A stretch of 64,000 bases of DNA, from assembly GCA_964396245.1 (NCBI GenBank), contig CAYNEO010000017.1, positions 1 through 64,000 of the forward strand, in the 5' to 3' direction. Positions 6,025 to 14,387 of the stretch are shown here, one piece after another. Under the pieces are notes generated by a model. It was not told the DNA's origin. It did not search any database and saw only the letters and a program-made list of their open reading frames with translations. Source of the stretch: CAYNEO01 sp964396245. GTDB taxonomy: Bacteria > Zixibacteria > MSB-5A5 > GN15 > FEB-12. The position numbers were made by a program, and so were the translations under genes. The stretch's first letter is position 1, and every line of letters begins with the position of its first letter.

Positions 6025-8667
6025 TCAGAGCCGGCTTCGGTATAGACTGTCGAATGCAGGGTCGCTGACAACTCCCTCTAATTCCGGCCAGTAATTACGC
6101 ACATCCTCGCGGGCGTAATTCATATTCAAGGCGTCGATGACACACTCGCGGGCACGAACGCGATTGTGTATCTGTTCGAAAATAACCGCTGCCGCGAGAG
6201 CCATGTCGGCGTTGTTCGGGGCAAGCAAAATGGCGTGTTCGATGTCCTGCGATGCTGCGGCACTGTCTCCCAGCTCTGCTCTCGCGGTGGCAAGAGAGCG
6301 AAGGATGCCGGGATCGCGCGGGTTGATTTCGCGCTGTCGTTCACCCAGCTCGAGGCCGTGGTTCAATGCCTGTCGCGCCCGGGATTCCCGGCCGGGGATG
6401 TCGTTCAGGGCCACCCCCGAGTTAATCCAGAGACGGTAATCATATGGATTAATGTCCAGCGCCATCTCGAATTTTTCCGCCGCGAGCTCCGGCTTGTTTT
6501 GCATAACATAGTACGACCCCAGGTTGGAGAGTGTCCCCCAGGTGGGTTTGATGGTAACCGAGCGCTCCCACATTTGAGCGGCGGTATCCCAGTCACCCCA
6601 CAGGGTGCTCAGCCCGCCGAGATTGTTCCAGGCGAGAAAACCCTCGGGTTGGGTTTCGACGGCTCGTTGCAGCTGCTCCTTTGCTTTATCGATCTTTCCC
6701 CGCTGGGCATAGAAGAACCCGAGGTCGGCATAGCCGGACCAGTAATCGGGCCGTAATGCGATAGCGCGGCGATAGACGGCTTCTGCCGAATCGGTACGAT
6801 TCATGCGCTCAAGAGCTGTTGCGAGCCGCCCGAGTGCGAACCGGTTGGAAGGATCAAGTAATAGGGCGTGGTTGAACTCGTCGGCCGCGTCCGAATAGCG
6901 GCCCTGCTCCTGATGGATGAGCCCAAGAGTCACGTGGGCGCGGGGAACGCTGTCATCGACCGCCATGGCGCGATGACTAAAGTAGATAGCCTGCTCTTCC
7001 CACTGCGGATCAGAGCTTGAAACGTATTTGCGCCAGTATGCTTCGCCGAGTCCGGCCAGAGCGAGAACGAAGTCATCGTCACGCTTGAGCGCGTTTTTGA
7101 AATAGCTGATAGCAGAGTCGATCTCAGTCTGATTGACCGCATAGCCGAGCTGGCTTTCGCCGCGCATGTACCCCTCGCCGACCACATACATCCTGTAGGC
7201 CTCACGGTCTTTCGTGCCGCCCCTTCCGAGAGTCTGCTGTTCTTCGGGATGCAGATGCATGTCGAGCATGCGGGCAACCACCGCGACAGTTGAGTCCTGG
7301 AATTCGGCCAGATCCTGGGTACGGTAATCGAAGACCTGGGAACGAAGCTGCCGCTGGGTGTGGGTGTCGATAAGGCTCACGGTCAGGCGAATCATGCCCT
7401 CCAGTTTTTGCGTCGCGCAGCTTATGGCGAGATTGGCGCCAAAGACCTTGCGGGACTCGGCGGCGCTTGTGACGTTTTCCTCGCGCATTTCACGTGAGGG
7501 CACGACCCAGAGCGATGCATGATATCGTTCGAGCTGGGTGAGTTTGCTGGCCACTGTTTCTGTCAGGCCCTCGCGCAGGGCATCACTCATCGGCTCCTGA
7601 CTCAGATCTGTGAACGGCAAGATAGCCAGAAGCGGCCGCTGGGGTATTTCACCCGGTATGATCCTGTCAATCACCGCCCGTCTCACGTCGCTGCTGAACG
7701 CGAAGAACAAGATCACAGCAAGCCCTGCCAGTCCGCCCGCCCATCGGACCCAGCGTTTTCCAGCGGAAGGGCGTGCAATCGCACGGGGGAGAGGTTCCTC
7801 GGCGGTCAGCGCGCGCTGAAGATGGCGCAAGTCCTCGAGCATTACCTCGGCGGATTTGTATCTCTGTTCGCGATCTTTCTGAAGCGCCTGGTCGAGGATG
7901 CACTGGAGCATATATGGAAGATCGGGGCTTGTTTCGGCCAGGCTTTCTGGATCTTCATTAAGGACCGCCTGTATGGTGGCGCCGGCGGTCTCACGGCGAA
8001 ACGGATGCCGGCCGGTGGTCAGTTCGTAGAGAGTGACGCCAAATGAAAAAACATCGCTGCGCTCATCGGCCGGTTCGCCCTGGAGTAGTTCGGGAGCGAT
8101 ATATCCCAAAGTGCCGAGCGCCTGCCCACCGGTAGTAAGCTGTTCTTTTTCTTCTACGTGTGCGAGACCAAAATCGAGCAGTTTGGGTCGACCGGCAGCG
8201 TCGAGCGCGATATTTGAAGGCTTGATGTCACGATGCGTTACTCCCGCGCGATGGATACTGATCAGGCCATCGCACACGGCGACCATCACGTTGACCGCCT
8301 CTCGGAGCGGCATGGGACCGGCTTTGATCGTATCCCTGAGAGTTTGTCCCTCGAGGTACTGCATCGAGAAGAACGGACGGCTGCGGTGCTCGCCGACTTC
8401 GTGGATGGTTACCACATTGTTGTGCTCGATGGCGGCGATGGCGCGGGCCTCGCGGGAGAACCGGCGCTTGCAGGATTCATCCCCGCATAAGTGTACGGGC
8501 AGGAATTTGAGGGCAACCTTGCGGCCGAGGTCGGTATCCTCTGCCAGATATACCTCGCCCATACCTCCGGCACCGATCTTGTTGATAATTCTGTACTGAT
8601 AAACCTGGGTGCCGGCGGAGAGTGTTTGAAACGACTGCGTGCGGTCGTCGTCCGAATGATCTATCAT
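6025..8667 (-). CDS. membrane Ser/Thr protein kinase with TolB/FlgO-like domain and TPR array
   Basis: 880 residues from the ATG at 8667 (AAGGAGG ten bases upstream). Residues about 25-290 form a complete Hanks-type kinase: glycine loop GAGGMGEVY, Lys54 in VALKFL, catalytic HRDIKPSN, DFGLA and an APE-like GYIAPE. A membrane segment (about 312-332, WAGGLAGLAVILFFAF) follows. Next comes a domain reading LLAILPFTDLSQEP that matches the TolB-like/FlgO region often found behind such kinases and adenylate cyclases. The C-terminal part (about 500-850) is a run of TPR motifs, for example SAEAVYRRAIALRPDYWSGY. The topology implies a cytoplasmic kinase and an extracytoplasmic TPR sensor or scaffold. 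Targets unknown. All catalytic residues are present, so it should be active. Confidence 0.9.
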   Translation of the reverse strand: MIDHSDDDRTQSFQTLSAGTQVYQYRIINKIGAGGMGEVYLAEDTDLGRKVALKFLPVHLCGDESCKRRFSREARAIAAIEHNNVVTIHEVGEHRSRPFFSMQYLEGQTLRDTIKAGPMPLREAVNVMVAVCDGLISIHRAGVTHRDIKPSNIALDAAGRPKLLDFGLAHVEEKEQLTTGGQALGTLGYIAPELLQGEPADERSDVFSFGVTLYELTTGRHPFRRETAGATIQAVLNEDPESLAETSPDLPYMLQCILDQALQKDREQRYKSAEVMLEDLRHLQRALTAEEPLPRAIARPSAGKRWVRWAGGLAGLAVILFFAFSSDVRRAVIDRIIPGEIPQRPLLAILPFTDLSQEPMSDALREGLTETVASKLTQLERYHASLWVVPSREMREENVTSAAESRKVFGANLAISCATQKLEGMIRLTVSLIDTHTQRQLRSQVFDYRTQDLAEFQDSTVAVVARMLDMHLHPEEQQTLGRGGTKDREAYRMYVVGEGYMRGESQLGYAVNQTEIDSAISYFKNALKRDDDFVLALAGLGEAYWRKYVSSSDPQWEEQAIYFSHRAMAVDDSVPRAHVTLGLIHQEQGRYSDAADEFNHALLLDPSNRFALGRLATALERMNRTDSAEAVYRRAIALRPDYWSGYADLGFFYAQRGKIDKAKEQLQRAVETQPEGFLAWNNLGGLSTLWGDWDTAAQMWERSVTIKPTWGTLSNLGSYYVMQNKPELAAEKFEMALDINPYDYRLWINSGVALNDIPGRESRARQALNHGLELGERQREINPRDPGILRSLATARAELGDSAAASQDIEHAILLAPNNADMALAAAVIFEQIHNRVRARECVIDALNMNYAREDVRNYWPELEGVVSDPAFDSLYRSRL

Positions 8668-8711
8668 GGTGACAGATCCTCCTTTCCGCCGGACTGCTTG
8701 TGCTATAGCAT

Positions 8712-8740
8712 ACAATACGAAAACTCCAGCCGTTTGTCGA
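8712..8740 (-). promoter_or_regulatory. candidate promoter of the kinase gene
   Basis: Read on the minus strand: TCGACA (8740-8735), a 17-base spacer, TATTGT (8717-8712). It lies about 45 bases upstream of the kinase start at the right orientation. Pattern match only. Confidence 0.45.
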
Positions 8741-8800
8741 GATAAATTGTGCGCTGTGCGGAATCGTTTATTCGGGATTGGAGGAAGCGGCTGATTAATG

Positions 8801-8830
8801 AAAAGGCCCCGTCGTATGGCCGACGGGACC
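8801..8830 (-). terminator. rho-independent terminator of the 8855-9469 gene
   Basis: On the minus strand ggtcccgtcg pairs with cgacggggcc (one mismatch), loop gccata, followed by TTTT. It is 25 bases past the stop of the barrel gene and separates it from the kinase. Confidence 0.8.
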
Positions 8831-8854
8831 CTCTTCGTCAGGGCATACTTGTAT

Positions 8855-9469
8855 CTAGTAAATGAAAGCGGAGAATCCGGCTCCGATTGAGATCGTGGTG
8901 CCGGTGATGGATTCCGATGCGCCCTCGGGCTTCCAGCTATCTCCGCGGAACATGACGCTGCCATCAACGGCGACGGCGCTGCTCAACATATACAGCATAC
9001 CGCCTTTGGCACCGTACTGCAGAATCCTGGTGCTTGCACCGTTACTGGCGTTCGCCCAGTTGAAGAAGCCGCGAATATAGGGGTAGACGGACCCCTTGAC
9101 CTCAGTTTCCGCCTGATTAACCTTGAAATAGTACCCGATCGTGGGACCCATGCCGACGATGTGGAAGTCATAGTCTCCCCGAGAATATCCCAGATAGCCG
9201 AATTGAGCGCCAATGAAGACGCCGGGGGAGACAAAGTAGCCGACGGTCGGCGACAACTCGAAGTTTTCGGTGAGGCCGACACTACTACTCCCAATTCCGA
9301 AGGACGTTATTCCGTCTCCGTCCATGTCTTCAAACAGGTCACCGCTCTGGCTCTGGAAATAAGCGGAGCCGCTCAGGAAGAGACTTCCTTTGTCAATCGG
9401 GCTGTTAGCGGCAAACAGCGTACCGCACAGTAGAAGGGCTACGGCGCACACCAATACAGTCTTTAGCAT
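8855..9469 (-). CDS. small outer-membrane beta-barrel protein
   Basis: 204 residues. The signal peptide MLKTVLVCAVALLLCGTLFA is followed by alternating strands with Gly/Tyr/Phe-rich sequence (GQFGYLGYSRGDYDFHIVG type) and a C-terminus SIGAGFSAFIY ending in an aromatic, as in eight-stranded OmpA/OmpW-like barrels. An early loop, DMDGDGITSFG, resembles a calcium-binding DxDGDG loop. No enzymatic motif. AAGGAGG lies four bases upstream of the ATG, and a 7-bp hairpin (9489-9506) sits in the leader. It is flanked by its own terminator. Role likely structural or porin-like; substrate unknown. Confidence 0.75.
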   Translation of the reverse strand: MLKTVLVCAVALLLCGTLFAANSPIDKGSLFLSGSAYFQSQSGDLFEDMDGDGITSFGIGSSSVGLTENFELSPTVGYFVSPGVFIGAQFGYLGYSRGDYDFHIVGMGPTIGYYFKVNQAETEVKGSVYPYIRGFFNWANASNGASTRILQYGAKGGMLYMLSSAVAVDGSVMFRGDSWKPEGASESITGTTISIGAGFSAFIY

Positions 9470-9940
9470 AAAACCTCCTTGGACATAGGAACCCCTACCG
9501 GGGTTCGAGTTCTTGATGGACTGATATTGCGAACGTCTCTCATGCGCTTTGGGACAAATGTCTCTATGCTAAAAGATCGACATGCAGGGGATATGGTGTA
9601 AACTAAAAACTGTATGGTGAATGGCAACACGCGGCGCCAGGGACCAGGCGGTTTGACGCGATCTGTTGTGTATGCGGGAGATACCTGTCCGCCTCGCTTG
9701 CAGACGGGAAGTGCAGGTGGAAGCTGAGAAATGACTAGAATTGCTCAGGACTGACAAAAAAGGTTGACAACCTGTGATCATCGAGCCCATTGTATACGTC
9801 ACTACAAAGAGAAGAGTGATCGTCCGGCCGACGGTACAGTGCCGGGGGAGTGCGTTCTAATCTAAGCGGTACCGTGAGTCGTGTATGGCGCTGCAGCCAT
9901 GCCGTTTTGCGGGTAAGTTGTCGAGCGGGAGGTTTCAGAT
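9470..9940. other. 471-bp divergent intergenic region
   Basis: Separates two divergent genes. On the left it holds a perfect hairpin, GAACCCC-tacc-GGGGTTC (9489-9506), in the leader of the minus-strand barrel gene. A TTGACA at 9764-9769 lies upstream of the gene at 9941, but no -10 sits at a normal distance. A short minus-strand open stretch (9569-9802) lacks a ribosome site. I see no gene here. Confidence 0.6.
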
Positions 9941-11545
9941 ATGCATTATCGAATTGTTATCGTTCATTTTCTCGCTGCTTTCTTTGTTGCCGGTCTGTTT
10001 TCCGGGTGTTGGATGACTCACGGACCCTCTACGGAATGCTTGAAGGCTGCCGAGCGGCTTGTCCGCGTCCAACCTGCTTCCTGTGAAGATGCCGCCGCTC
10101 AGGTGGACACCCTGCAGAAGGCAATTATAGACAATTATGATGCCACCGACGGATCTTTTCGTGAACGACAGGAGATGGAAGACCGACTGTCCGGCAGCAT
10201 CGAGGAAAAGCTCAAATATGCGCTGTCGCTGGATTCTGCATGTGTGCACGCATACCTGTGGTTGGGTGACTACGCGGTGTCGGAGATGTTCTACGACGAT
10301 TCTTTGATACGAGAGGCCAAGCACTGGTTTGCTCTCGGTCTCCGGCACGTGCCGGGGAACATCGACCTCCTGTCCGGCCTGGCGGCGGTCTATGAAGCCG
10401 AAAACAACCTGGATTCAGCGCGGGTTGCCTACTCACATCTAGCTGAAGTCCTCCCGATAGAGCAGGAACCCAGACAGGCGCTCGCTCGCCTGGATGCCGC
10501 AGAGCACATCAAGGAGGCGTTTTTCCGGAAGCCCGAAGAAAGTTACCTTCTCTTGGAGAGAAAAGCTTCATACGCTTTCGGTAAGCCGCTCGTCGCACAC
10601 CTGAAGCTTGACGGAACCGGGCTGTGTGAAATGTATGACTATTACGATGACCGCGACAATCCGGTGCTGCTGGAGCGATTCCTGGATTCTGCCTTTGTGG
10701 ACTCAGTACTTGGCGATCTGGAGAAAGCGGGTTTTCTGGCCCTGAGCAATCCTTTTGCGACGCCTGACGAATGGGACATCGACTTTCATTATGTCAAGCA
10801 GTGGCACCTTCCTCTTTACCGGATCACTCTGCAGCTCCCGGGCGTTCATCACTCCATCTGCATCTATGGCTTAGGTACCATTAGCGGACGGAATGCCCTT
10901 GTCAATGTGCCGAGCATAACCTATATACCGGAGTTGAACGTTCCATTGGAGTCAACGGTCATAGATAGGCTCGGTACACTATCGAAGATGTGGGGGCGAC
11001 TTTTCAGTCTGGAAGTCGCCACGAAAGCGGTTGATGAGGAGTTTGGAACCCATGGCCCGATCTGGTCGAGGAGAGGGACATACAGGTATGAAGTTGAATC
11101 CGACGACTTCGTGCGTGTCTCTCTCAAGACGTGCGAGATAGAATGGAGCACGTCGCGGCGGTCCGACCGAACCACCGAACAGGACTCTGTCGACCGGAAT
11201 GTCATATTTCAAGTCGGCGATTCGCTCTATGCTCTGAATGCACGAACGGGTCACCGGGTTTATGCCATAGCCCGTAATCCGGGGGATTATCCTTATTTTC
11301 GAGTGCGCGATGGCTACCTGTACGTTGGCAGAAAATCCGAAGACAAATATACGCTGCGGGAATTTGACTTTCTCAATGGTGGTTTCCTGCGTACTGCCGA
11401 ATGTGACGGTGACGTGGAAGTTTGGGTCATAACGGAGGGCACGAAAGCAGGTGACCTTGATAACCGAAGAATCTCCCGGCAGTTCGAGCAGTTGATTGCA
11501 TATGTCAACCGAACAGATCAGGGGCCCAAAAAGCAATCCAGCTGA
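9941..11545 (+). CDS. large lipoprotein with TPR-like helices, function unknown
   Basis: 534 residues. The N-terminal lipoprotein signal ends LFSGC (Cys23). Residues about 25-190 are helical, with a TPR-like stretch around the segment beginning YLWLGDYAVSEMFYDDSLIR and continuing through HVPGNIDLLSGLAAVYEAE. The remainder is mixed alpha/beta with no family I recognise. Near the end a strand-rich part (FQVGDSLYALNARTGHRVYA) resembles one blade of a PQQ-type propeller. GGGAGG is about 10 bases upstream of the ATG. The gene is isolated, facing a convergent SRPBCC gene 27 bases past its stop. Codon use is a little less GC-biased than in its neighbours. Predicted to be membrane-anchored. Confidence 0.6.
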   Translation: MHYRIVIVHFLAAFFVAGLFSGCWMTHGPSTECLKAAERLVRVQPASCEDAAAQVDTLQKAIIDNYDATDGSFRERQEMEDRLSGSIEEKLKYALSLDSACVHAYLWLGDYAVSEMFYDDSLIREAKHWFALGLRHVPGNIDLLSGLAAVYEAENNLDSARVAYSHLAEVLPIEQEPRQALARLDAAEHIKEAFFRKPEESYLLLERKASYAFGKPLVAHLKLDGTGLCEMYDYYDDRDNPVLLERFLDSAFVDSVLGDLEKAGFLALSNPFATPDEWDIDFHYVKQWHLPLYRITLQLPGVHHSICIYGLGTISGRNALVNVPSITYIPELNVPLESTVIDRLGTLSKMWGRLFSLEVATKAVDEEFGTHGPIWSRRGTYRYEVESDDFVRVSLKTCEIEWSTSRRSDRTTEQDSVDRNVIFQVGDSLYALNARTGHRVYAIARNPGDYPYFRVRDGYLYVGRKSEDKYTLREFDFLNGGFLRTAECDGDVEVWVITEGTKAGDLDNRRISRQFEQLIAYVNRTDQGPKKQSS

Positions 11546-11572
11546 AACAGGATCGCCGGTAGATTTTGGAGT

Positions 11573-12052
11573 TTATTGTTCTCCTAGAAATTTCTCGAGC
11601 TTATTCAGCTGTTGATTGAAGCCCGCCTGCATACCTTGCACTGCCATGCCGGCATCCGGTCCCGTTTTATTGATCGTGACTTTCACTTCCACTTTGGTCT
11701 TGCCGCCTTCGTCGGTCAGAGTAACTTCGGTCACCTGATCGATTTCGGTAGTTTCTTCCCGGCCTTGGGTCCAGGCTTTCGCCTCGTATGACAGCCTGGA
11801 TTTGTTCTCCACGACCGTAAACTTGCCTTCCATCGGCCATCTGGTACCTTTGTAGGGGCCCATCGCCTCTCCGGCTTCCATGACAATGTAAATTCTTCCG
11901 CCCAAGCGCAGGTCTACTTCGCATTCCGGAATACTGACATTGTCCGGTCCCCACCATGCTTTGATCATCCCCGGGTCAGTCCACGCCTGCCAGACTGCCT
12001 CGAGGGGAGCCTTAAATGTTCTCTCGAACACTACTTCCTTGATTGGCGTCAT
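11573..12052 (-). CDS. SRPBCC (AHSA1-type) domain protein
   Basis: 159 residues from MTPIKEVVFERTFKAPLEAV. The signature WQAWTDPGMIKAWWGP, followed by EVDLRLGGRI, is typical of Activator of Hsp90 ATPase homologue 1-like START-fold proteins, which bind hydrophobic ligands. No catalytic residue is diagnostic. The frame is open upstream to 12124; I prefer the ATG at 12052, where the domain normally starts. The ribosome site there (GAAAGAAAT) is weak. Last of three same-strand genes (DUF1801, VOC, SRPBCC) that are visibly AT-richer than the flanking genes; such genes often travel together. Role unknown, possibly small-molecule stress or detoxification. Confidence 0.8.
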   Translation of the reverse strand: MTPIKEVVFERTFKAPLEAVWQAWTDPGMIKAWWGPDNVSIPECEVDLRLGGRIYIVMEAGEAMGPYKGTRWPMEGKFTVVENKSRLSYEAKAWTQGREETTEIDQVTEVTLTDEGGKTKVEVKVTINKTGPDAGMAVQGMQAGFNQQLNKLEKFLGEQ

Positions 12053-12141
12053 ATTTCTTTCGCTTTCTATCAAATGACGTGACTCTCGATTGTGAGTTAC
12101 ATGTTCTGACTTATCCGGCTTCATTGATCACTGCCGTATCG

Positions 12142-12588
12142 TTATGGTTTCTTCTCTCCCTTAAAAATCCACTGAACACCGTATTGGTCATAAAACTGTC
12201 CGTAGATTCCAAATGGCATATCATGCAACTTCTGTAATCTGTCTTTATCAGCTCCTTCTGAGAGCTTGTCGAAAACTGTCTTCAGCTCGTCATGGGATCC
12301 GCCAATGACAAATATGGCATAGGTATTGCCCCGTTTTGGCTCGAACTCCGGGGAGGCCATCCAATCGGCAGCGGAAAATTCTATGGCTCCGCTTTTTAAT
12401 TGCGCATTGATAATTCTATCGTGCTGTTCCTCCCGAAACTCGGCCTTCATTGGAGTATCTCGGAGTCTCGTAAGCGTTAACTGACCGCCAAGGCACTGGT
12501 GATAGAATGTCATCGCCTCGGCACAATTGCCGTCAAATAGCAGAAATGGGACACAACGTAACGTAGTCTCACCTCCTTTTAGCTTCAT
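12142..12588 (-). CDS. VOC-superfamily (PhnB/glyoxalase-like) protein
   Basis: 148 residues. The protein reads RCVPFLLFDGNCAEAMTFYH and then LGGQLTLTRLRD, the start of the PhnB-type (3-demethylubiquinone methyltransferase-like) VOC domain. It ends FYDQYGVQWIFKGEKKP, matching the family's C-terminal D.FGv.W signature. Members of this VOC subgroup often lack the metal ligands of true glyoxalases, and I cannot place a complete metal site here. The start overlaps the end of the DUF1801 gene by 20 bases (translational coupling). The gene is the middle member of the AT-rich trio. Enzymatic activity unassigned. Confidence 0.82.
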   Translation of the reverse strand: MKLKGGETTLRCVPFLLFDGNCAEAMTFYHQCLGGQLTLTRLRDTPMKAEFREEQHDRIINAQLKSGAIEFSAADWMASPEFEPKRGNTYAIFVIGGSHDELKTVFDKLSEGADKDRLQKLHDMPFGIYGQFYDQYGVQWIFKGEKKP

Positions 12589-12931
12589 TCCTCTTAGCTT
12601 GTGCCTTGAGAAGTTGCGTTATCGCTGTGGTCGGCGCCTTCTGATCGAACTCGATTCTAATGATTTTTGTTACGGTTTCGTATCCTTGTTCCGCGAGCAT
12701 TCTCTTGTCGTTACTTGTAAGCGCATCGCCAAAACCAAAGCTCACGTGGTGCTTGTATGCTGTAAATCTGGCAAGAGCACCATGATACTTGTAGAATGGC
12801 ATGCCCCAGCTTATTCCTTCCTCTGCTTGTGGGACAGTCGATTTTATTATTTTCCGGACTTCTTTGAGAATGGGGCGGGCTTCCGGGGCCGCATCGGCAA
12901 TGTACGAAACGACATCTTTTGGTTTTGACAT
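12569..12931 (-). CDS. DUF1801 / YdhG-like protein
   Basis: 120 residues, MSKPKDVVSYIADAAPEARP and then ILKEVRKIIKSTVPQAEEGI. The motif EGISWGMPFYKYHG and the block HHVSFGFGDAL are characteristic of the YdhG/DUF1801 fold, whose function is not established. The C-terminus is basic (AQAKRNEAKRR). First gene of the three-gene minus-strand unit; overlaps the VOC gene by 20 bases. The upstream AAGGGAAAGGC on the coding strand serves as ribosome site. Confidence 0.82.
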   Translation of the reverse strand: MSKPKDVVSYIADAAPEARPILKEVRKIIKSTVPQAEEGISWGMPFYKYHGALARFTAYKHHVSFGFGDALTSNDKRMLAEQGYETVTKIIRIEFDQKAPTTAITQLLKAQAKRNEAKRR

Positions 12932-13148
12932 TGCCTTTCCCTTCTTATCAATTTACCTGGCGTTAGATATATTTCTAAAGAACCGATCGGGTGTTTCCAA
13001 AGTTGCGGGTAATTTTCGCCCGTGACTGTCGGAAGAAAACTCCATCAATCCCAAAGGACTAGATCGACAAATACGGGAGGCACAAGGAAGGGATATTCGC
13101 TTGCATCTCGTCTTGAGTCTGCATAACTTATTGCCGCTGATAGCAGTT

Positions 13149-13233
13149 GCCGGAGTGGTGGAATGGTAGACACCAGGGACTTAAAATCCCTTGGGTCGTA
13201 TGACCCGTGCCGGTTCGAGTCCGGCCTCCGGCA
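13149..13233 (+). tRNA. tRNA-Leu (anticodon UAA)
   Basis: 85 nt. The acceptor stem GCCGGAG pairs with CTCCGGC, discriminator A. The anticodon stem AGGGA/TCCCT encloses loop CTTAAAA (anticodon TAA). A long class II variable arm (TGGGTC/GACCC) and T arm CCGG-TTCGAGT-CCGG complete it. The 3' CCA is not encoded. No second copy of its 3' end is seen in the window, so there is no sign that it served as an integration site. Confidence 0.95.
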
Positions 13234-13289
13234 TTTAGTACGGCAGGTTCCAGAGGATATCACAGACAACACAACTTAGAGGAAGCTGA

Positions 13290-13982
13290 ATGCTTATCGG
13301 TCATGTGGGCGCCGGGATGGCGCTTGGTTCGGCTGAGCGGAGGCTGAATCCGGGCATCGTTGTTCTCGCCGCACTATGGCTGGATATCCTGTTGTGGTCG
13401 TTCGTTCTTTTAGGCTGGGAAAGTGTCACAGTTCCGGCTGACTATGCGAGCAGTCATCTGCTGTCTTTCGAATTTCCCTATTCGCACAGCCTGCTGGCGT
13501 GCGGGTTGTGGGCGGTGGCGGCGGGACTTCTTGGGTGGACAATCGCGAGGTACTTCGGCGTCGACCGTCGACGGACAGCTATCATACTGGCGGCCGCCGT
13601 TCTGTCGCACTGGCTTCTCGATCTTCTCGTTCACACTCCGGATCTTCCGCTGGCGAGAGCCGATTCGCCCACCGTGGGATTTTCGCTTTGGAATCATATG
13701 GGGATGGCGCTGGTGGTGGAAGGTCTTATTGCGCTTGCCGGCCTGTGGCTGTACCTGCGAGGTGCGGCCATTGGTACCGGTCGCAAAGTCACGATAAGTG
13801 CGCTTGTGATCTTCGTGATTCTCTTCACCATCGTGGGACAGATGAGCGCGCCGCCACCAACGAGTGTCAGACAGGTCGCAGCAGCATCACTGATACTCAA
13901 CCTTGCACTCGTGCTCGCCGTCTATATTCTATCCCGCAAGTCATCGGCAAGGCGAACTGTTGCCGAATTGAAAAAAGCCTGA
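13290..13982 (+). CDS. YdjM/DUF457-type membrane protein (metal-dependent hydrolase family)
   Basis: 230 residues with about six membrane helices. Conserved polar positions include an H near the start (LIGHVGAGMALG), FPYSHSLLACGL and LSHWLLDLLVH, the HxxxD-type arrangement of the 'membrane-bound metal-dependent hydrolase' family. Enzymatic activity in this family is inferred rather than shown. AGAGGAAGC lies before the ATG. It starts 57 bases after tRNA-Leu and could share its transcript. The last codons overlap the terminator that serves the convergent minus-strand gene. Confidence 0.7.
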   Translation: MLIGHVGAGMALGSAERRLNPGIVVLAALWLDILLWSFVLLGWESVTVPADYASSHLLSFEFPYSHSLLACGLWAVAAGLLGWTIARYFGVDRRRTAIILAAAVLSHWLLDLLVHTPDLPLARADSPTVGFSLWNHMGMALVVEGLIALAGLWLYLRGAAIGTGRKVTISALVIFVILFTIVGQMSAPPPTSVRQVAAASLILNLALVLAVYILSRKSSARRTVAELKKA

Positions 13983-14012
13983 CAAGACGGCAGCAGCCGC
14001 GACTGTCAGGCT
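13971..14012 (-). terminator. terminator of the DUF2892 gene
   Basis: AGCCTGACA (13976-13984) and TGTCAGGCT (14004-14012) form a 9-bp stem with an inner cggc/gccg hairpin. On the minus strand it is followed by six T, 31 bases past the stop of the 14043-14288 gene. It overlaps the 3' end of the plus-strand membrane-protein gene. Confidence 0.8.
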
Positions 14013-14042
14013 TCCTCATCCAACGCTTTTCGCGACGCGGTA

Positions 14043-14288
14043 TTACTGAGGCTTCTGTTCCTGCTGTTGCTGGCTCTGTTGGGTGGGCGGGGGCGTTTCT
14101 TTCTTCTTGCCGGCGGTGCTGGCGCCGAACAGCGCATAAGCGCCGCAGAAGCCGGTAATGCCGGTTATCAACGGGACCAATCCGACCAGGCCCCAAAGGG
14201 TTTTCGGGCCCCACCAGATTAATGAGAGAACAAACAGTCCGATTAACACGCGGATAATTCGATCCGCAGGACCTTCGTTGATTTTCAT
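14043..14288 (-). CDS. DUF2892 small membrane protein
   Basis: 81 residues. The N-terminus MKINEGPADRIIRVLIGLFV and the following GL.PL.TG..G.C..Y.L.G match the DUF2892 (YgaP C-terminal-like) family: two membrane helices joined by a short turn, with the conserved G-x-C-G-x-Y segment. An unusual hydrophilic tail of Lys, Pro and Gln (KKKETPPPTQQSQQQQEQ) is probably disordered. AGGAGG lies nine bases upstream of the ATG. It is transcribed alone and ended by the hairpin at 13971-14012. Function of the family is unknown. Confidence 0.85.
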   Translation of the reverse strand: MKINEGPADRIIRVLIGLFVLSLIWWGPKTLWGLVGLVPLITGITGFCGAYALFGASTAGKKKETPPPTQQSQQQQEQKPQ

Positions 14289-14387
14289 GGCTCTATCACC
14301 TCCTGAAAATGATGGCTATCTTATGTAGTAAAAACAACTTCCGGTGAGAATAGTTCACCCGATTTGTCCATTTCCGAGCCCACAGCG

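Noticed and set aside
9569..9802. Minus-strand open frame in the 9470-9940 region
   Set aside because: No ribosome site, odd composition, no neighbour support.
13149..13233. tRNA-Leu as an attachment site for a genomic island
   Set aside because: No second copy of the tRNA 3' end, no integrase gene and no direct repeats in the window.
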